Below are positions 17,531 to 26,480 of a stretch of 64,000 bases of DNA, piece after piece. Origin of the DNA: JBQLZQ01 sp052168355 (GTDB taxonomy: Bacteria > Pseudomonadota > Alphaproteobacteria > DSM-16000 > Inquilinaceae); assembly GCA_052168355.1 (NCBI GenBank), contig JBQLZQ010000056.1:62001-126000 (forward strand). The letters are read 5' to 3'. Every line of letters starts with the position of its first letter. Positions within the stretch are counted from its first letter, which is position 1. The notes below the pieces were generated by a model. It saw only the letters and a program-made list of their open reading frames with translations. It had not been told where the DNA came from and searched no databases. Both the position numbers and the translations under genes were made by a program.

Positions 17531-18355
17531 TTAGAAGTAGGGTACCGGCTCGACAGCGCGCAGCATCGGCGCGCCGTAGAATTCTTCCCAGGTCGCGTTC
17601 ACGACACCCGAGGAGTGAAGATCGTAGAGAATGATGTTCAGCACCTCGGTCAGGTTGTCGTTGCCCTGCGAAACGCCGATCGCGCAATAGGCCACGAAGA
17701 TCGGTGTCTCGACGACCCGCCAGTTCACATCCGGATGGTTTTCGGTAAAGGCCATGAAGAAGTCGATGTTCTCGACGATCGCGTCGGCCCGGCCCTGGGC
17801 CACGAGGCGCACCGTGTCGGCGATGGAGTCGACCAGTTCCAGCTCCACGTTCGGCATGTTTTCCTGGATCCAGTCGACGGTCCAGTTGCCGCGCATGTTG
17901 GCAAGCGTCACACCGTCCCGGTTGAACGCTTCCCAGCTGTCGCCCTCGATCTGGTCGGTCGCCAGCACGGCCAGAACTTCGGTGTGAAGCGGCACGGTAT
18001 AGTCGATCAGCTTCGCCCGCTCGGAATTGCGGGTCAGCGCGCCCAGCGACAGATCGATCCGGTCGGAAACCAGGAACGGCACGCGCTGCGCCGTTTCCGT
18101 CGGCACCCATTCGACCTCGACCCCCAGCTTGTCGGCGATGGCCTTACCGATCTCGATATCGAAACCCGTCCACTCACCGGAATCGTCGCGGGTCGACATG
18201 TTGGGGAAGTTGGGGTTGATCCCGATGCGGATGGTGCCGTCGGACAAGATGTCATCGAGCGACTTCGCATCGGCCGCGGTACCGGACAGAGCCGTCACGG
18301 ACAGAACAGCCAAACCAAGTGCGGCAAGGCTGCAGGTCATCCAGCTTTTTTTCAT
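17531..18355 (-). CDS. Transporter substrate-binding protein, family 3
   Basis: A 274-residue periplasmic protein with a Sec signal peptide (MKKSWMTCSLAALGLAVLS, ending near GTAADAK). The family-3 pattern GTIRIGINPNFPNMST and WTGFDIEIGKAIAD follows. ATG at 18355 is preferred because AGGAGG lies 7 bases upstream. Ligands of this family are polar amino acids or opine-like compounds. Two half-sites of the region's operator (18428-18454) lie 73-100 bases upstream. Confidence 0.95.
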   Translation of the reverse strand: MKKSWMTCSLAALGLAVLSVTALSGTAADAKSLDDILSDGTIRIGINPNFPNMSTRDDSGEWTGFDIEIGKAIADKLGVEVEWVPTETAQRVPFLVSDRIDLSLGALTRNSERAKLIDYTVPLHTEVLAVLATDQIEGDSWEAFNRDGVTLANMRGNWTVDWIQENMPNVELELVDSIADTVRLVAQGRADAIVENIDFFMAFTENHPDVNWRVVETPIFVAYCAIGVSQGNDNLTEVLNIILYDLHSSGVVNATWEEFYGAPMLRAVEPVPYF

Positions 18356-18427
18356 GTGTTGTCCTCCTGTCGCGCGCTCCTGCACGGGAGTGCGTCGATA
18401 TAGGGTTGCGCGGCCTTGCGCCGCGTT

Positions 18428-18454
18428 TGTGCGCATAACGAACTATTGTGCGCC
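18428..18454. promoter_or_regulatory. Operator half-sites (site E)
   Basis: TGTGCGCAT (18428-18436) and TGTGCGCC (18447-18454) are direct repeats 19 bases apart, each matching one arm of the region's palindrome. They lie upstream of the family-3 binding-protein gene. The left arms are degenerate, so this is a weaker site than A or F. Confidence 0.5.
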
Positions 18455-18545
18455 AACACAGGGTCTCCCACCCCGTCCGTCGCGTCAATCCTCTTTGACA
18501 CCCATATGGCGGGCCGCGCCGCGTCGCGGCTGCACGCCGGCGGCC

Positions 18546-20162
18546 TCAGCCGCGCCGGTCGGGAGCCGCCACCGCGTCGCTGAACGCGGACCCGGCGCCC
18601 GCCGCGGTCGCGCTCGCACGGTGTTTGCGCAAATAAGCGCGCCAGGTCATCGCCCAGGACGCGGGATCCTCCAGCCAGTCGCCCTTGACCTGCGAGATGG
18701 GCTGGTTGTGCGGCGCCGACTTGAGCCGCTCGGGGTCGGCGTAGGCTTCGTTGGAGATCTGCTGCACCACGGCGATCCATTGATCGATATCGTCCTTCGA
18801 CCACAGTTCGCCCGCCTCCGGCGTGAAGGGTTCGGGCACGATCCACGGTTCGTGGCTCATCCACCAGGGATCGATGCCGAAGTCGGCCATGCGGTTGGCG
18901 GCATCCACCGTGCCCACGCCCGTCTCTTCCTGCATCGGGCCCAGGCTCCAGCGCGTCATCTCCATCCGCCACTTGCCGAAATCGGGGTGGGACTTGGCGA
19001 GGCCCCGAATTTCCGACAGCTTCCTGTCCATGTAGTTGTTGGCCAGAACGGAGATGTCGGAGGCCAGCCGGATGCCGTCCGCCCCCATGCACCGCGCCCA
19101 GATATAGGCCCGAATGACGATCGGAACGTTGCCCCAGAACTCCCGGATCTTGCCGGCCGATTGGGGCCGGTCCTGGTCCAGCGCGTACCGGTCGCCATGC
19201 TTGACGATTACCGGGGTGGGCAGGAAGGCCGCCAGCTCCGCGGTGCAGCCATAGGCGCCGACGGCCGGGCCGCCGCCGCCCTTCGGCCCCCCGAAGGTCT
19301 TGTGCAGCATGAACATGCAGGCGTCGAAGCCCAGCTCCCGCGCGCTCAGCTTGCCCATGACCCCGTTGAAATTGGCGTGATCGTAGAAGCAAAGCCCGCC
19401 GGCCTCCTTCACCACCCGCACCCATTCCTTTATCTCGGGATTGTAGATGCCCATGTCGTCGGGATTGTTGATCATCAGCAGCGCGGTCCGCTTGCCGACC
19501 GCCGCCTTGAGCGCGTCGAGCGACGGGTAGCCGTTCTTCTCGAGCGGCAGGGTGACGACCTTGAACCCGGCCGCGGCGGCGGTGGCGGGATTGCAGGGGT
19601 GGGCCTGGATCGATGTCACGATCTCGTCCCGATCGCCGAGCTGCCCTTTGGCCTGCCAATAAGCTCGGGCCACCGCCGTCATCGTATAAGCGGCGTCGGC
19701 ACCCCCGCCCGGCTGAAAGATGAACTGGTCCATGCCGGACAGGGTGCGCAGGATCAGATCGAAATCGTGGATGATCTCCATCGTCCCCTGCAGCGTATCG
19801 GGATGCTGAAGGGGGTGGGTTTCGGCCAGATGCGGGCGGTTGATCGCCGCTTCGGCGACCCGCGCGTTGTACTTCATCGTGCAGGTGCCAAAAAGGCTGA
19901 TCCCCATCATCCCAAGCGTCATCTGGCTGAGATGCAAATAATGGCGTTGGGCCTCGAACTCGGTGATCTCAGGCAGGACGGGCCGGTCCCGGCGGCGCAT
20001 GGCGTCGGGGATCAGGGCCGCGGGATCGCCGACGCTGTCGCGGATCTCCGGTTCCGGCGCGGCGTAGACCTGGCCCCGCCCGCCGGGCCGCCCCAGTTCC
20101 ATGACAACGGGCTCATCCCACTTGGCGGCGTGAAACCGCCGCAAACCGCATGCCAGGGTCAT
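18546..20162 (-). CDS. Glycine dehydrogenase subunit 2-like PLP protein (GcvPB-like)
   Basis: A 538-residue PLP enzyme. The lysine expected to bind PLP is Lys288, in MLHKTFGGPKGGGGP, matching the P-protein motif. GTCTMKYNARV and FQPGGGADAAYT are also family features. ATG at 20162 overlaps the upstream stop as ATGA, coupling it to the GcvPA-like gene. In the split glycine decarboxylase PA and PB form the decarboxylating P-protein, which needs the lipoyl carrier GcvH and GcvT; neither is in the window. It may be a decarboxylase for another amino acid, or may use an H-protein encoded elsewhere. Confidence 0.92.
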   Translation of the reverse strand: MTLACGLRRFHAAKWDEPVVMELGRPGGRGQVYAAPEPEIRDSVGDPAALIPDAMRRRDRPVLPEITEFEAQRHYLHLSQMTLGMMGISLFGTCTMKYNARVAEAAINRPHLAETHPLQHPDTLQGTMEIIHDFDLILRTLSGMDQFIFQPGGGADAAYTMTAVARAYWQAKGQLGDRDEIVTSIQAHPCNPATAAAAGFKVVTLPLEKNGYPSLDALKAAVGKRTALLMINNPDDMGIYNPEIKEWVRVVKEAGGLCFYDHANFNGVMGKLSARELGFDACMFMLHKTFGGPKGGGGPAVGAYGCTAELAAFLPTPVIVKHGDRYALDQDRPQSAGKIREFWGNVPIVIRAYIWARCMGADGIRLASDISVLANNYMDRKLSEIRGLAKSHPDFGKWRMEMTRWSLGPMQEETGVGTVDAANRMADFGIDPWWMSHEPWIVPEPFTPEAGELWSKDDIDQWIAVVQQISNEAYADPERLKSAPHNQPISQVKGDWLEDPASWAMTWRAYLRKHRASATAAGAGSAFSDAVAAPDRRG

Positions 20163-21565
20163 CGCGTAACCTCCTCGATCACGGTGGCCAGCCGTTCGAT
20201 ATCGGCCGCGCTGTGTATCTCGGTGACGCAGTAAAGCGCGCTTTGGCCCAGTTCCGGCAGTTCGTGCGACAGATCCTTGCCGCCGAAGATGCCGCGCTGG
20301 CGCAGCCGGTCGTTGACGGTGGCGACGGTCTGTCCGGTGCCGTCGAAGTTGACCACGAACTCCTTGAAGAAGGTGTCCGGCCATTTGACCGTCACGCCGT
20401 CGATGGCGGTCAGGCGCTTGGCCGCGTGGCGGGCGCGGCTGACGATCAGTTCGCCCACCTCGCGGAACCCCTCGGGCCCCAGCAGGCTCATGTAAACCGC
20501 GTTGGCGATGGCCCAGAGATAGACGGAGTTGCCGGTCCAGTCGTTGCCCCTTTCCCGCATCCCGTAGGAATTCTGGTGGGCACAGGCGAGACCAAAGCCG
20601 ACCTCGCCCGGCGTCGTGGTTTCGGCGATCGACACCAGAAAGCCGTTGAACTGGCGCACATACCGCTCCTCGTCGCGAGAGGCGAGATAACCGCCGACGC
20701 CGCCCCCGCCGTTCATGTGCACGCCCAGCGGCTGGGTCGGCCCGACGGCGATGTCGGCGCCATAATCGGCCGGCGCCGACATCACCCCCAGCGAGATCGG
20801 ATCGGCGCCGACGATGGCTTCCGCCCCGTGCGCGCGGGCCAGCGCGGCGATGTCCGCGCCGCCCGTCTCGATGGTGCCCAGATAGGCGGGGTTCTCGAAA
20901 TAGACCGCCGCCACCTTGTCCGAGAGCTTGGCCTTCAGGTCGGACAGGTCCATACGCCCAGAGTTCGGATCGGCGTCGACCGTCACCACCTCGATATGGC
21001 TCTCCATCTCTTTGGGTTCGCAATAGGTGCGGATCACCGACAGGCGTTCGGGATCGATCAGGCGCGGCACCAGGACGGTGTGCCGCCCGGTCATCCGCGC
21101 GGCCATGCGGATCGCGTGCCCGGCCGCGCAGCCCCAGCTGTAGACCGGTAGTTGGATCACATCCATGTTCAGCAAGGCGCCAAGCTGGCTGTTGAATTCG
21201 AACCAGGCCTGATTGCGGCCGACATCGGACTGCGGCGATCCCCAGACATTGGTGGCGAACTCCGTACGCCCGACGATTTCGTCGACCACGGCGGGCACGT
21301 GATGCGGCCAGCAGCCGGCACCGAGAAAGCTCAGATTGTCCTCGCAGGTGCGATTTTTCCGAAGCTTGTCCAGGACATCGCGCCGAAGCTCCGCCTCCGA
21401 CAGCAGCGCCGGCGGCAGGTCGAGCGGCGCCTTGCGGAAATGGTCCGGCGGAATCTGCTCGAACAGCTCGGCGACGCCGCCGGCGCCGATCTCATCCAGC
21501 ATCTGCTTCATGACCCCGGGCGCGGATATCGCCATCCAGGGGTGAGACTGCGGCTCAGCCGCCAT
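20159..21565 (-). CDS. Glycine dehydrogenase subunit 1-like PLP-fold protein (GcvPA-like)
   Basis: A 468-residue partner of the GcvPB-like protein. Conserved features include SFLGAGCWPHHVPAVVDEI near residue 80, QLPVYSWGCAAGHA and PLGVHMNGGGGVGGYLA. A GGAGG ribosome site precedes ATG 21565. It is the promoter-proximal gene of the pair and is preceded by palindrome site F, 43 bases upstream. Length is close to that of known PA subunits. It lies downstream of no importer gene of its own but beside the polar amino acid importer. Confidence 0.92.
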   Translation of the reverse strand: MAAEPQSHPWMAISAPGVMKQMLDEIGAGGVAELFEQIPPDHFRKAPLDLPPALLSEAELRRDVLDKLRKNRTCEDNLSFLGAGCWPHHVPAVVDEIVGRTEFATNVWGSPQSDVGRNQAWFEFNSQLGALLNMDVIQLPVYSWGCAAGHAIRMAARMTGRHTVLVPRLIDPERLSVIRTYCEPKEMESHIEVVTVDADPNSGRMDLSDLKAKLSDKVAAVYFENPAYLGTIETGGADIAALARAHGAEAIVGADPISLGVMSAPADYGADIAVGPTQPLGVHMNGGGGVGGYLASRDEERYVRQFNGFLVSIAETTTPGEVGFGLACAHQNSYGMRERGNDWTGNSVYLWAIANAVYMSLLGPEGFREVGELIVSRARHAAKRLTAIDGVTVKWPDTFFKEFVVNFDGTGQTVATVNDRLRQRGIFGGKDLSHELPELGQSALYCVTEIHSAADIERLATVIEEVTR

Positions 21566-21607
21566 GCCAACCTCCCTCGGTCCTCACGCGGACCCGTATC
21601 TGCCGCT

Positions 21608-21627
21608 ATGCGCACAAACGTTCGCAT
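21608..21627. promoter_or_regulatory. Palindromic operator variant (site F)
   Basis: ATGCGCACAAACGTTCGCAT is a 9-2-9 inverted repeat with 7 of 9 pairs matched. It sits 43 bases upstream of the GcvPA-like start, a spacing similar to sites A and D. It marks the right-hand end of the main series of these sites. Confidence 0.65.
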
Positions 21628-21671
21628 GAATGGGGCGGGGGATCAACGGCCACGACCGGCAGCCGGTAAGG

Positions 21672-22835
21672 TCAGCCGCCCAGGCGCATCATCATGGTGC
21701 GGCGGGGTCCCACGCGGATGCGCCAGAAGCCGCTCAGGGTCGAATCGAGCCCCGGATCGCCCGTGTCGGCGTGGAGCAGCGGCTCTGGCAGCGCCATCAG
21801 CTTTTCGGCGCTGGCGACGACGATCACTCCATCGGCCCCGGCGCGGCGGATGGCCTCGGTCCCGATCGGCTGGTTGCCGCGGCCGAAGACAAAACCCTGC
21901 CCGCCGGTCACGCCGACGACGATCTTCAAGGGTCCCGACCCGGCCAGGCGCAGCGCCTGGTCTTCGGTCACGTCGCGGCCGACGAGCCGGCCGTTCATCA
22001 CCGCGTCGACGCCCAGCAGGGTGCCGTCGATCCCCAGCGCCGCCAGGACCCGCTTGGCGGTGGTGCCGGGACCGACGAGGTACAGCGTGTCCGGCGCCAT
22101 TTCGGCCGCGATCTCGGCGCAGGCCTGGGCGACCGCTGCTTCGTCGAACAGGGACGGACCGCCCTTCGCGGCCTGAAGCAGGCGTTGCCCATGGGGCGCC
22201 CGGACGTATCCGTAGAGCCGGGCGGCAATACGGCCAGCGCGCACCGCGTCCTCGTCGATATCCATGATCTCGACCTTGCGGAAGCCGACCCGCTGCCGCC
22301 CCGCGACCAGGAGATCGGCGGCTAGGCGCCCGGCCGCCTCGGGACTGACCGCAAAGACACCGGAGTGCATCTTGACGCCGCAGGGAATTCCAAGCACCGG
22401 CGTATCCAGCCCCACGGCGGCCGCCACGTCACGGGCCGTGCCGTCGCCTCCGGCGAAAAGGAGAACGGACACGTTTCCGTCCCGCATGACCCGCGCGATC
22501 CGGGTTGTCTCACCGGCGCCGGACGGCCCGGTCATCGGCACCGCCTCGATGTCGAGATCGAGCCCCTCCAGCGCATCGCCGCCCATCGGACCTTCCGCGA
22601 CCGTCACGCGCGCTCCCGGGGCGGCGGCGGCGATGATCTTCATCGTCCGGCGGGCCCGGTCCATCGCGCGCGGCCGCGCGCCGAGGGCCCGCGCCTTCTC
22701 CAGCGTCTCGTCTCCGTCGGTGCCTTTCAGCCCGACCGAACCGCCCATGCCGGCGATCGGGTTCACGATCAGCCCGATCACGGCTTGCGCACCGGCACCG
22801 ATGCCATGGGTCTTGCGCTCCCATTCAAGGACCAC
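21672..22835 (-). CDS. ATP-NAD kinase family protein (AcoX-like)
   Basis: Up to 387 residues. IGLIVNPIAGMGG near the N-terminus and LLFAGGDGTARDVAAA are the NAD kinase/diacylglycerol kinase fold motifs, and the architecture matches AcoX-type proteins found in acetoin and related catabolic loci. The GTG at 22835 begins the frame, but the conserved part starts near residue 19, where another GTG (22781) could be the true start. The role of AcoX is not settled. It is divergent from the AraC gene with about 55 bases between starts. Confidence 0.87.
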   Translation of the reverse strand: MVLEWERKTHGIGAGAQAVIGLIVNPIAGMGGSVGLKGTDGDETLEKARALGARPRAMDRARRTMKIIAAAAPGARVTVAEGPMGGDALEGLDLDIEAVPMTGPSGAGETTRIARVMRDGNVSVLLFAGGDGTARDVAAAVGLDTPVLGIPCGVKMHSGVFAVSPEAAGRLAADLLVAGRQRVGFRKVEIMDIDEDAVRAGRIAARLYGYVRAPHGQRLLQAAKGGPSLFDEAAVAQACAEIAAEMAPDTLYLVGPGTTAKRVLAALGIDGTLLGVDAVMNGRLVGRDVTEDQALRLAGSGPLKIVVGVTGGQGFVFGRGNQPIGTEAIRRAGADGVIVVASAEKLMALPEPLLHADTGDPGLDSTLSGFWRIRVGPRRTMMMRLGG

Positions 22836-22890
22836 GTTTCTTCGCCACTCTCAGCGGCGCGCCGGGACTCGACGCTCCGGCCATTGTACC

Positions 22891-23640
22891 ATGCGCACGA
22901 CAGGCCGGATCGGGAAGATGGGCGGCGGAGGGGAAGGATTGAGTGCCACCACGCGGCAGACCCATGGAAGGTCGCCCTTATTGGAGATCTGGACCCATGT
23001 CTCGCGCTCCCTGGCAACGGAGACGGTGTTTCCGGACGGATGCCAGGACCTGATCGTCGTCGTTCCTCCAAACGGCGGTCCTCGATGCTTTGTCTCTCCG
23101 TTACAGACTGGCCCGCGCCATGTCCGGTGGGCCGAAGGGACGAGCTTGACCGGTTTCCGCCTGCAACCGGGAACGGTCATCGACGAAACCCGGCTGCTGT
23201 CGGCCATCGGAAAGAGCGACGCGGAACCGGCCCGCCTGGCCACCCTTGTCGAGACACACTGCCATCTCGACCCCGCCATGGAGGATGCCATTGCCGGTCT
23301 TTCACGGGGCGCGAGGTCGGTTGGACAGGCGGCCCGCTTGCTGGGGGTCGGTGGCCGGGCTCTCCAAAGGCTTTTCCGCGCGAGCGGCCAGATGCCGCCG
23401 GAATACTGGTTGCTCCTGGCCCGCGCGAGACGCGCGGCGCATCTGCTGCGGTCGCCCGGCTCGCTGGCCGATATCGCCCTTGAGGCGGGGTATTCCGATC
23501 AGGCGCACATGACCCGCGACTTCAAGCGCTGGTTTGCCGTCACGCCCGGGCGCCTTCGCGGCAACCCCGCTGTCGGGGACCAACTGCGTCAGTCCGGGCT
23601 GGGCACGCCCGTGACGGGCGAACATATCTCGATAAGGTAG
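22891..23640 (+). CDS. AraC family transcriptional regulator
   Basis: About 249 residues. The C-terminal AraC domain (residues about 140-235) shows SVGQAARLLGVGGRALQRLF and the second helix-turn-helix DIALEAGYSDQAHMTRDFKRW. The N-terminal part (FPDGCQDLIVVVP) matches the small sensor domain of the DUF6597-type AraC group. Starts at 22891 or 22918 are both possible. The 3' end overlaps the convergent VOC gene by 52 bases. Confidence 0.88.
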   Translation: MRTTGRIGKMGGGGEGLSATTRQTHGRSPLLEIWTHVSRSLATETVFPDGCQDLIVVVPPNGGPRCFVSPLQTGPRHVRWAEGTSLTGFRLQPGTVIDETRLLSAIGKSDAEPARLATLVETHCHLDPAMEDAIAGLSRGARSVGQAARLLGVGGRALQRLFRASGQMPPEYWLLLARARRAAHLLRSPGSLADIALEAGYSDQAHMTRDFKRWFAVTPGRLRGNPAVGDQLRQSGLGTPVTGEHISIR

Positions 23641-23987
23641 CCGTTCGCATCGCTCACATACGACGTGGTCTGGCCCCAGGGTTCCTGCCTGAGATCCTGG
23701 ACGAGCGTGGCGCCGGCATCCAAGGCGCGTCTCAGCGCCGAAGCGACATCGTCGGTTTCGAAGGCGAGCTCGAATGTCGGCGCGGTGGGATCGGCCGGAG
23801 CAGGATTTTTCCCCAGCTGCGTCATCAATGCGACGGAGGAAAACGCCAGTTTGGTATCCCCGGTCCGAAGTTCGCCATAGTCGCCGCTGTCATGGAGGAA
23901 ACCCCGGTCGAACCCGAAGGCGGACTGGAAGAAATCGAGGGTCGCCGGGACGTCTTGAACATAGAGAATGGTGTAGCGGAAGATCAT
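23589..23987 (-). CDS. VOC family protein (glyoxalase/bleomycin resistance fold)
   Basis: A 132-residue single-domain protein with two VOC half-repeats: FRYTILYVQDVPATLDFFQ at the N-terminus and FELAFETDDVASALRRA later, ending with DANGYLIEICSP. Metal-ligand candidates are a C-terminal Glu (YLIEI) and few others, so catalytic ability is uncertain. It is convergent with and overlaps the AraC gene, an arrangement often seen with small AraC-VOC pairs. Confidence 0.88.
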   Translation of the reverse strand: MIFRYTILYVQDVPATLDFFQSAFGFDRGFLHDSGDYGELRTGDTKLAFSSVALMTQLGKNPAPADPTAPTFELAFETDDVASALRRALDAGATLVQDLRQEPWGQTTSYVSDANGYLIEICSPVTGVPSPD

Positions 23988-24104
23988 GGCCTGGTCTCTC
24001 CGGGTTGCCGTTCAGACATCCTAGCGGACCGGTATCACGCGTCTTGAAGGATCGCGACAAAGGTCTGTCGGGTCGGTTGCCCGTCTCCCGATCGTCGCCA
24101 CCGA

Positions 24105-25754
24105 TCAAACCGCTCTGCTGCGCTCCTTGATCTCGTGGTTGAGGATCCGGTCATTGTCCGAATAGTCGACCGGACAGTCGATCACGTGCACGCCCTTCGA
24201 CGACAGGCAGCGTTCGAGAAGCGGAGCGAGGTGGTGCGCGCTCTCGACGCGATGTCCATGCGCGCCATAGCTCTCCGCATAGCGCACAAAATCAGGGTTG
24301 CCGAACGTCAGACCATGGTCGCGAAAGCCCATGTCGGTCTGCTTCCAGCGGATCATGCCATACGCACTGTCGTTCAGGATCAGGCAGGTGAGGTCGAGGC
24401 CCAGGCGTACGGCGGTTTCGAGTTCCTGGCTGTTCATCATGAACCCGCCATCGCCGACAACCGCCAGCACCCGCCGATCGGGAAAGACCATCCGCGCGGC
24501 CATCGCCGACGGCAGGCCCGCCCCCATCGACGCCAGCGCGTTGTCGCACAGCACCGTGTTCGGCAAGTGGGCGGCATAGTTGCGTGCAAACCAGATCTTG
24601 TAGATGCCGTTGTCGAGGCAGACCATGCCGTCGGACGGCAGGGCCGACCGCACGTCGGCGACCAGCCGCTGCGGGTAGATCGGGAAGCGCCCGTCGTCCG
24701 CGCCCTCGGTGACGTGCAGATCAAGTTGTTTCTTGACCTCCCGCATCCGCGCGAGATCCCAGGGGCGGCTTTTCTCGCTGAGGCCGTTCTTGATCTGCCA
24801 GATGGCGTTGGCGATGTCGCCGACCACCTCCAGTTGGGGGAAATAGACCGGGTCGACTTCGGCCGGTCGGAAATTGACGTGCACCACCTCGGTGCCGCCG
24901 CGCTGCATGATGAAGGGCGGCTTTTCGATCACGTCGTGACCGACATTCACGATCAGATCGGCGGCCTCTATGGCGCGATGGACGAAGTCGCCCGACGACA
25001 GGGCCGCACACCCCATGAAAAGCGGGTGGCGTTCGTCCACCACGCCCTTGCCGAGTTGCGTGGTCACGAACGGGATCCCGGCCCGCTCGACCAGCCGCGT
25101 CAGCATCTTGGAGGTGAGCTTGCGGTTGGCGCCGGCACCGACCACGATGAGCGGCGTGCGCGCCGCGCGGATGCGCTCGACGGCGGCGGCGACCGCCTTG
25201 TCCTCGGCGATGGGCCGCCGCGTAAGGCTCGGCGCGATGGGCGCGGCGACCGTTTCCTCCTGCGCCACGTCCTCGGGCAGTTCCAGGTGCGTCGCACCGG
25301 GCTTTTCCTCCTCGGCAAGGCGCATCGCCTCGCGTATCCGGCTCGCCACATTGTCGCCGGACAGGATCTGGTGGGTATATTTCGTCAGCGGTCCCATCAT
25401 GTCGACGACATCGAGGATCTGGAAACGGCCCTGCTTCGACCGCTTTACGGGCTTCTGTCCCGTCACCATCAGCATCGGCATGCCGCCGAGCGTGGCATAG
25501 GCCGCGGCGGTGACAAGGTTCGTGGCCCCCGGACCAAGCGTCGAAAGGCAAACGCCGGCCTTGCCGGTAAGACGCCCCAGGGTCGCGGCCATAAAGCCCG
25601 CCGCCTGTTCGTGCCGGGTGAGCACCAGCCGGATGTTCGAACCCGCCAGGCTTTCGAGAAGATCGAGATTTTCCTCGCCGGGAATGCCGAAGACATGGCT
25701 CACGCCCTCGGTCTCGAGCGCTGCGACGAACAGGTCGGAAGCCTTTGTCTTCAT
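24105..25754 (-). CDS. Thiamine-diphosphate enzyme, acetolactate synthase large-subunit type
   Basis: A 549-residue protein with the catalytic Glu motif LTRHEQAAGFMA near residue 48, the central Rossmann-type domain (PLIVVGAGANRK) and the ThDP/Mg motif VVGDGGFMMNSQE ending LILNDSAYG. Length fits the catabolic acetolactate synthase group, which needs no regulatory subunit; no ilvN-like gene is present. It could instead act on another 2-oxo acid. It is 58 bases downstream of the acetyltransferase gene on the same strand, which is consistent with co-transcription. Confidence 0.9.
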   Translation of the reverse strand: MKTKASDLFVAALETEGVSHVFGIPGEENLDLLESLAGSNIRLVLTRHEQAAGFMAATLGRLTGKAGVCLSTLGPGATNLVTAAAYATLGGMPMLMVTGQKPVKRSKQGRFQILDVVDMMGPLTKYTHQILSGDNVASRIREAMRLAEEEKPGATHLELPEDVAQEETVAAPIAPSLTRRPIAEDKAVAAAVERIRAARTPLIVVGAGANRKLTSKMLTRLVERAGIPFVTTQLGKGVVDERHPLFMGCAALSSGDFVHRAIEAADLIVNVGHDVIEKPPFIMQRGGTEVVHVNFRPAEVDPVYFPQLEVVGDIANAIWQIKNGLSEKSRPWDLARMREVKKQLDLHVTEGADDGRFPIYPQRLVADVRSALPSDGMVCLDNGIYKIWFARNYAAHLPNTVLCDNALASMGAGLPSAMAARMVFPDRRVLAVVGDGGFMMNSQELETAVRLGLDLTCLILNDSAYGMIRWKQTDMGFRDHGLTFGNPDFVRYAESYGAHGHRVESAHHLAPLLERCLSSKGVHVIDCPVDYSDNDRILNHEIKERSRAV

Positions 25755-25812
25755 GTCAGATCAGAATCCAATTTTCAGGAAAACGGTTCTCTTCACACAT
25801 GGTCCACGAGGT

Positions 25813-26364
25813 TCAATCGACAATATGTCGCCGCGCCGGGTTTCCGACCACGGTCGTGTCCGCCGGCACATCTCTCGTGACCACGGCACCGGCGCCGATG
25901 ATCGCCCCGTCGCCGATGCGGACACCGGCCAGGATGATGGCGGCGCCCCCGATCCACACCTCGCAACCGATGATCACGGGCTTGGCGATCTCTAGCCCCG
26001 CTGTTCGCCGAACGCGGTCCTTGTGATGCTCGGCGCAGTAGATCTGAACGTTCGGGCCAAGCATCGTGCCCCGGCCGATGGACACGGGCGCCGTGTCCAG
26101 GATCGTGCATCCAGCGTTGAGATAGACGCCGGCGCCGAGGGATATATTGATGCCATAGGCACAATGGAACGGCGCTTCGATAATGACGTCCGAAGCGAGA
26201 TCGGCGAAGAGTTTCGACAGTTTGGGCCCGATGTCGCCCCGCGTCTCAGGATCGAGTGTATTGTGCTCATGCACAGCCACGCGCGCGGTCAAGCGCATGC
26301 GATCCAGTTCCGGATCGACGCAGTTGTACCAGGCGCCCGCCATCATTTTCTCGCGTTCGGTCAT
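25813..26364 (-). CDS. Hexapeptide-repeat sugar O-acetyltransferase (Maa/NodL/LacA type)
   Basis: A 183-residue left-handed beta-helix acetyltransferase. MTEREKMMAGAWYN is the standard N-terminal maltose-acetyltransferase cap, FHCAYGINISLG and APVSIGRGTMLGPNVQIY form the helix turns, and a catalytic His is expected in YCAEHHKDR. It transfers acetyl from acetyl-CoA to a sugar hydroxyl. A 14-bp perfect palindrome lies 26-39 bases upstream of the start. Confidence 0.93.
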   Translation of the reverse strand: MTEREKMMAGAWYNCVDPELDRMRLTARVAVHEHNTLDPETRGDIGPKLSKLFADLASDVIIEAPFHCAYGINISLGAGVYLNAGCTILDTAPVSIGRGTMLGPNVQIYCAEHHKDRVRRTAGLEIAKPVIIGCEVWIGGAAIILAGVRIGDGAIIGAGAVVTRDVPADTTVVGNPARRHIVD

Positions 26365-26389
26365 GGCCGGACATCCGCCTCCTCAATGG

Positions 26390-26403
26390 ACTGCCATGGC
26401 AGT
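26390..26403. promoter_or_regulatory. Perfect 14-bp palindrome upstream of acetyltransferase
   Basis: ACTGCCATGGCAGT is fully self-complementary and lies in the 116-base gap between the M20 peptidase stop and the acetyltransferase start. It could be an operator or the base of a small hairpin. It is seen once in the window. Confidence 0.35.
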
Positions 26404-26480
26404 GTTTCGGTCGGGGCGGTCCCAGGCAAGGGAAACGAGACCTCGGAACGCGGACCGAGCCGCCGACACGATCGGTGACA

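Noticed and set aside
24271..24295. Another TGTGCG/GCGCACAAA operator-like string
   Set aside because: It lies inside the TPP enzyme coding sequence, lacks the second arm and is not near a start codon; likewise similar strings near 18630 and 41211.
24135..25880. A 581-codon forward frame opposite the TPP enzyme gene
   Set aside because: It is a pure antisense shadow without recognisable motifs.
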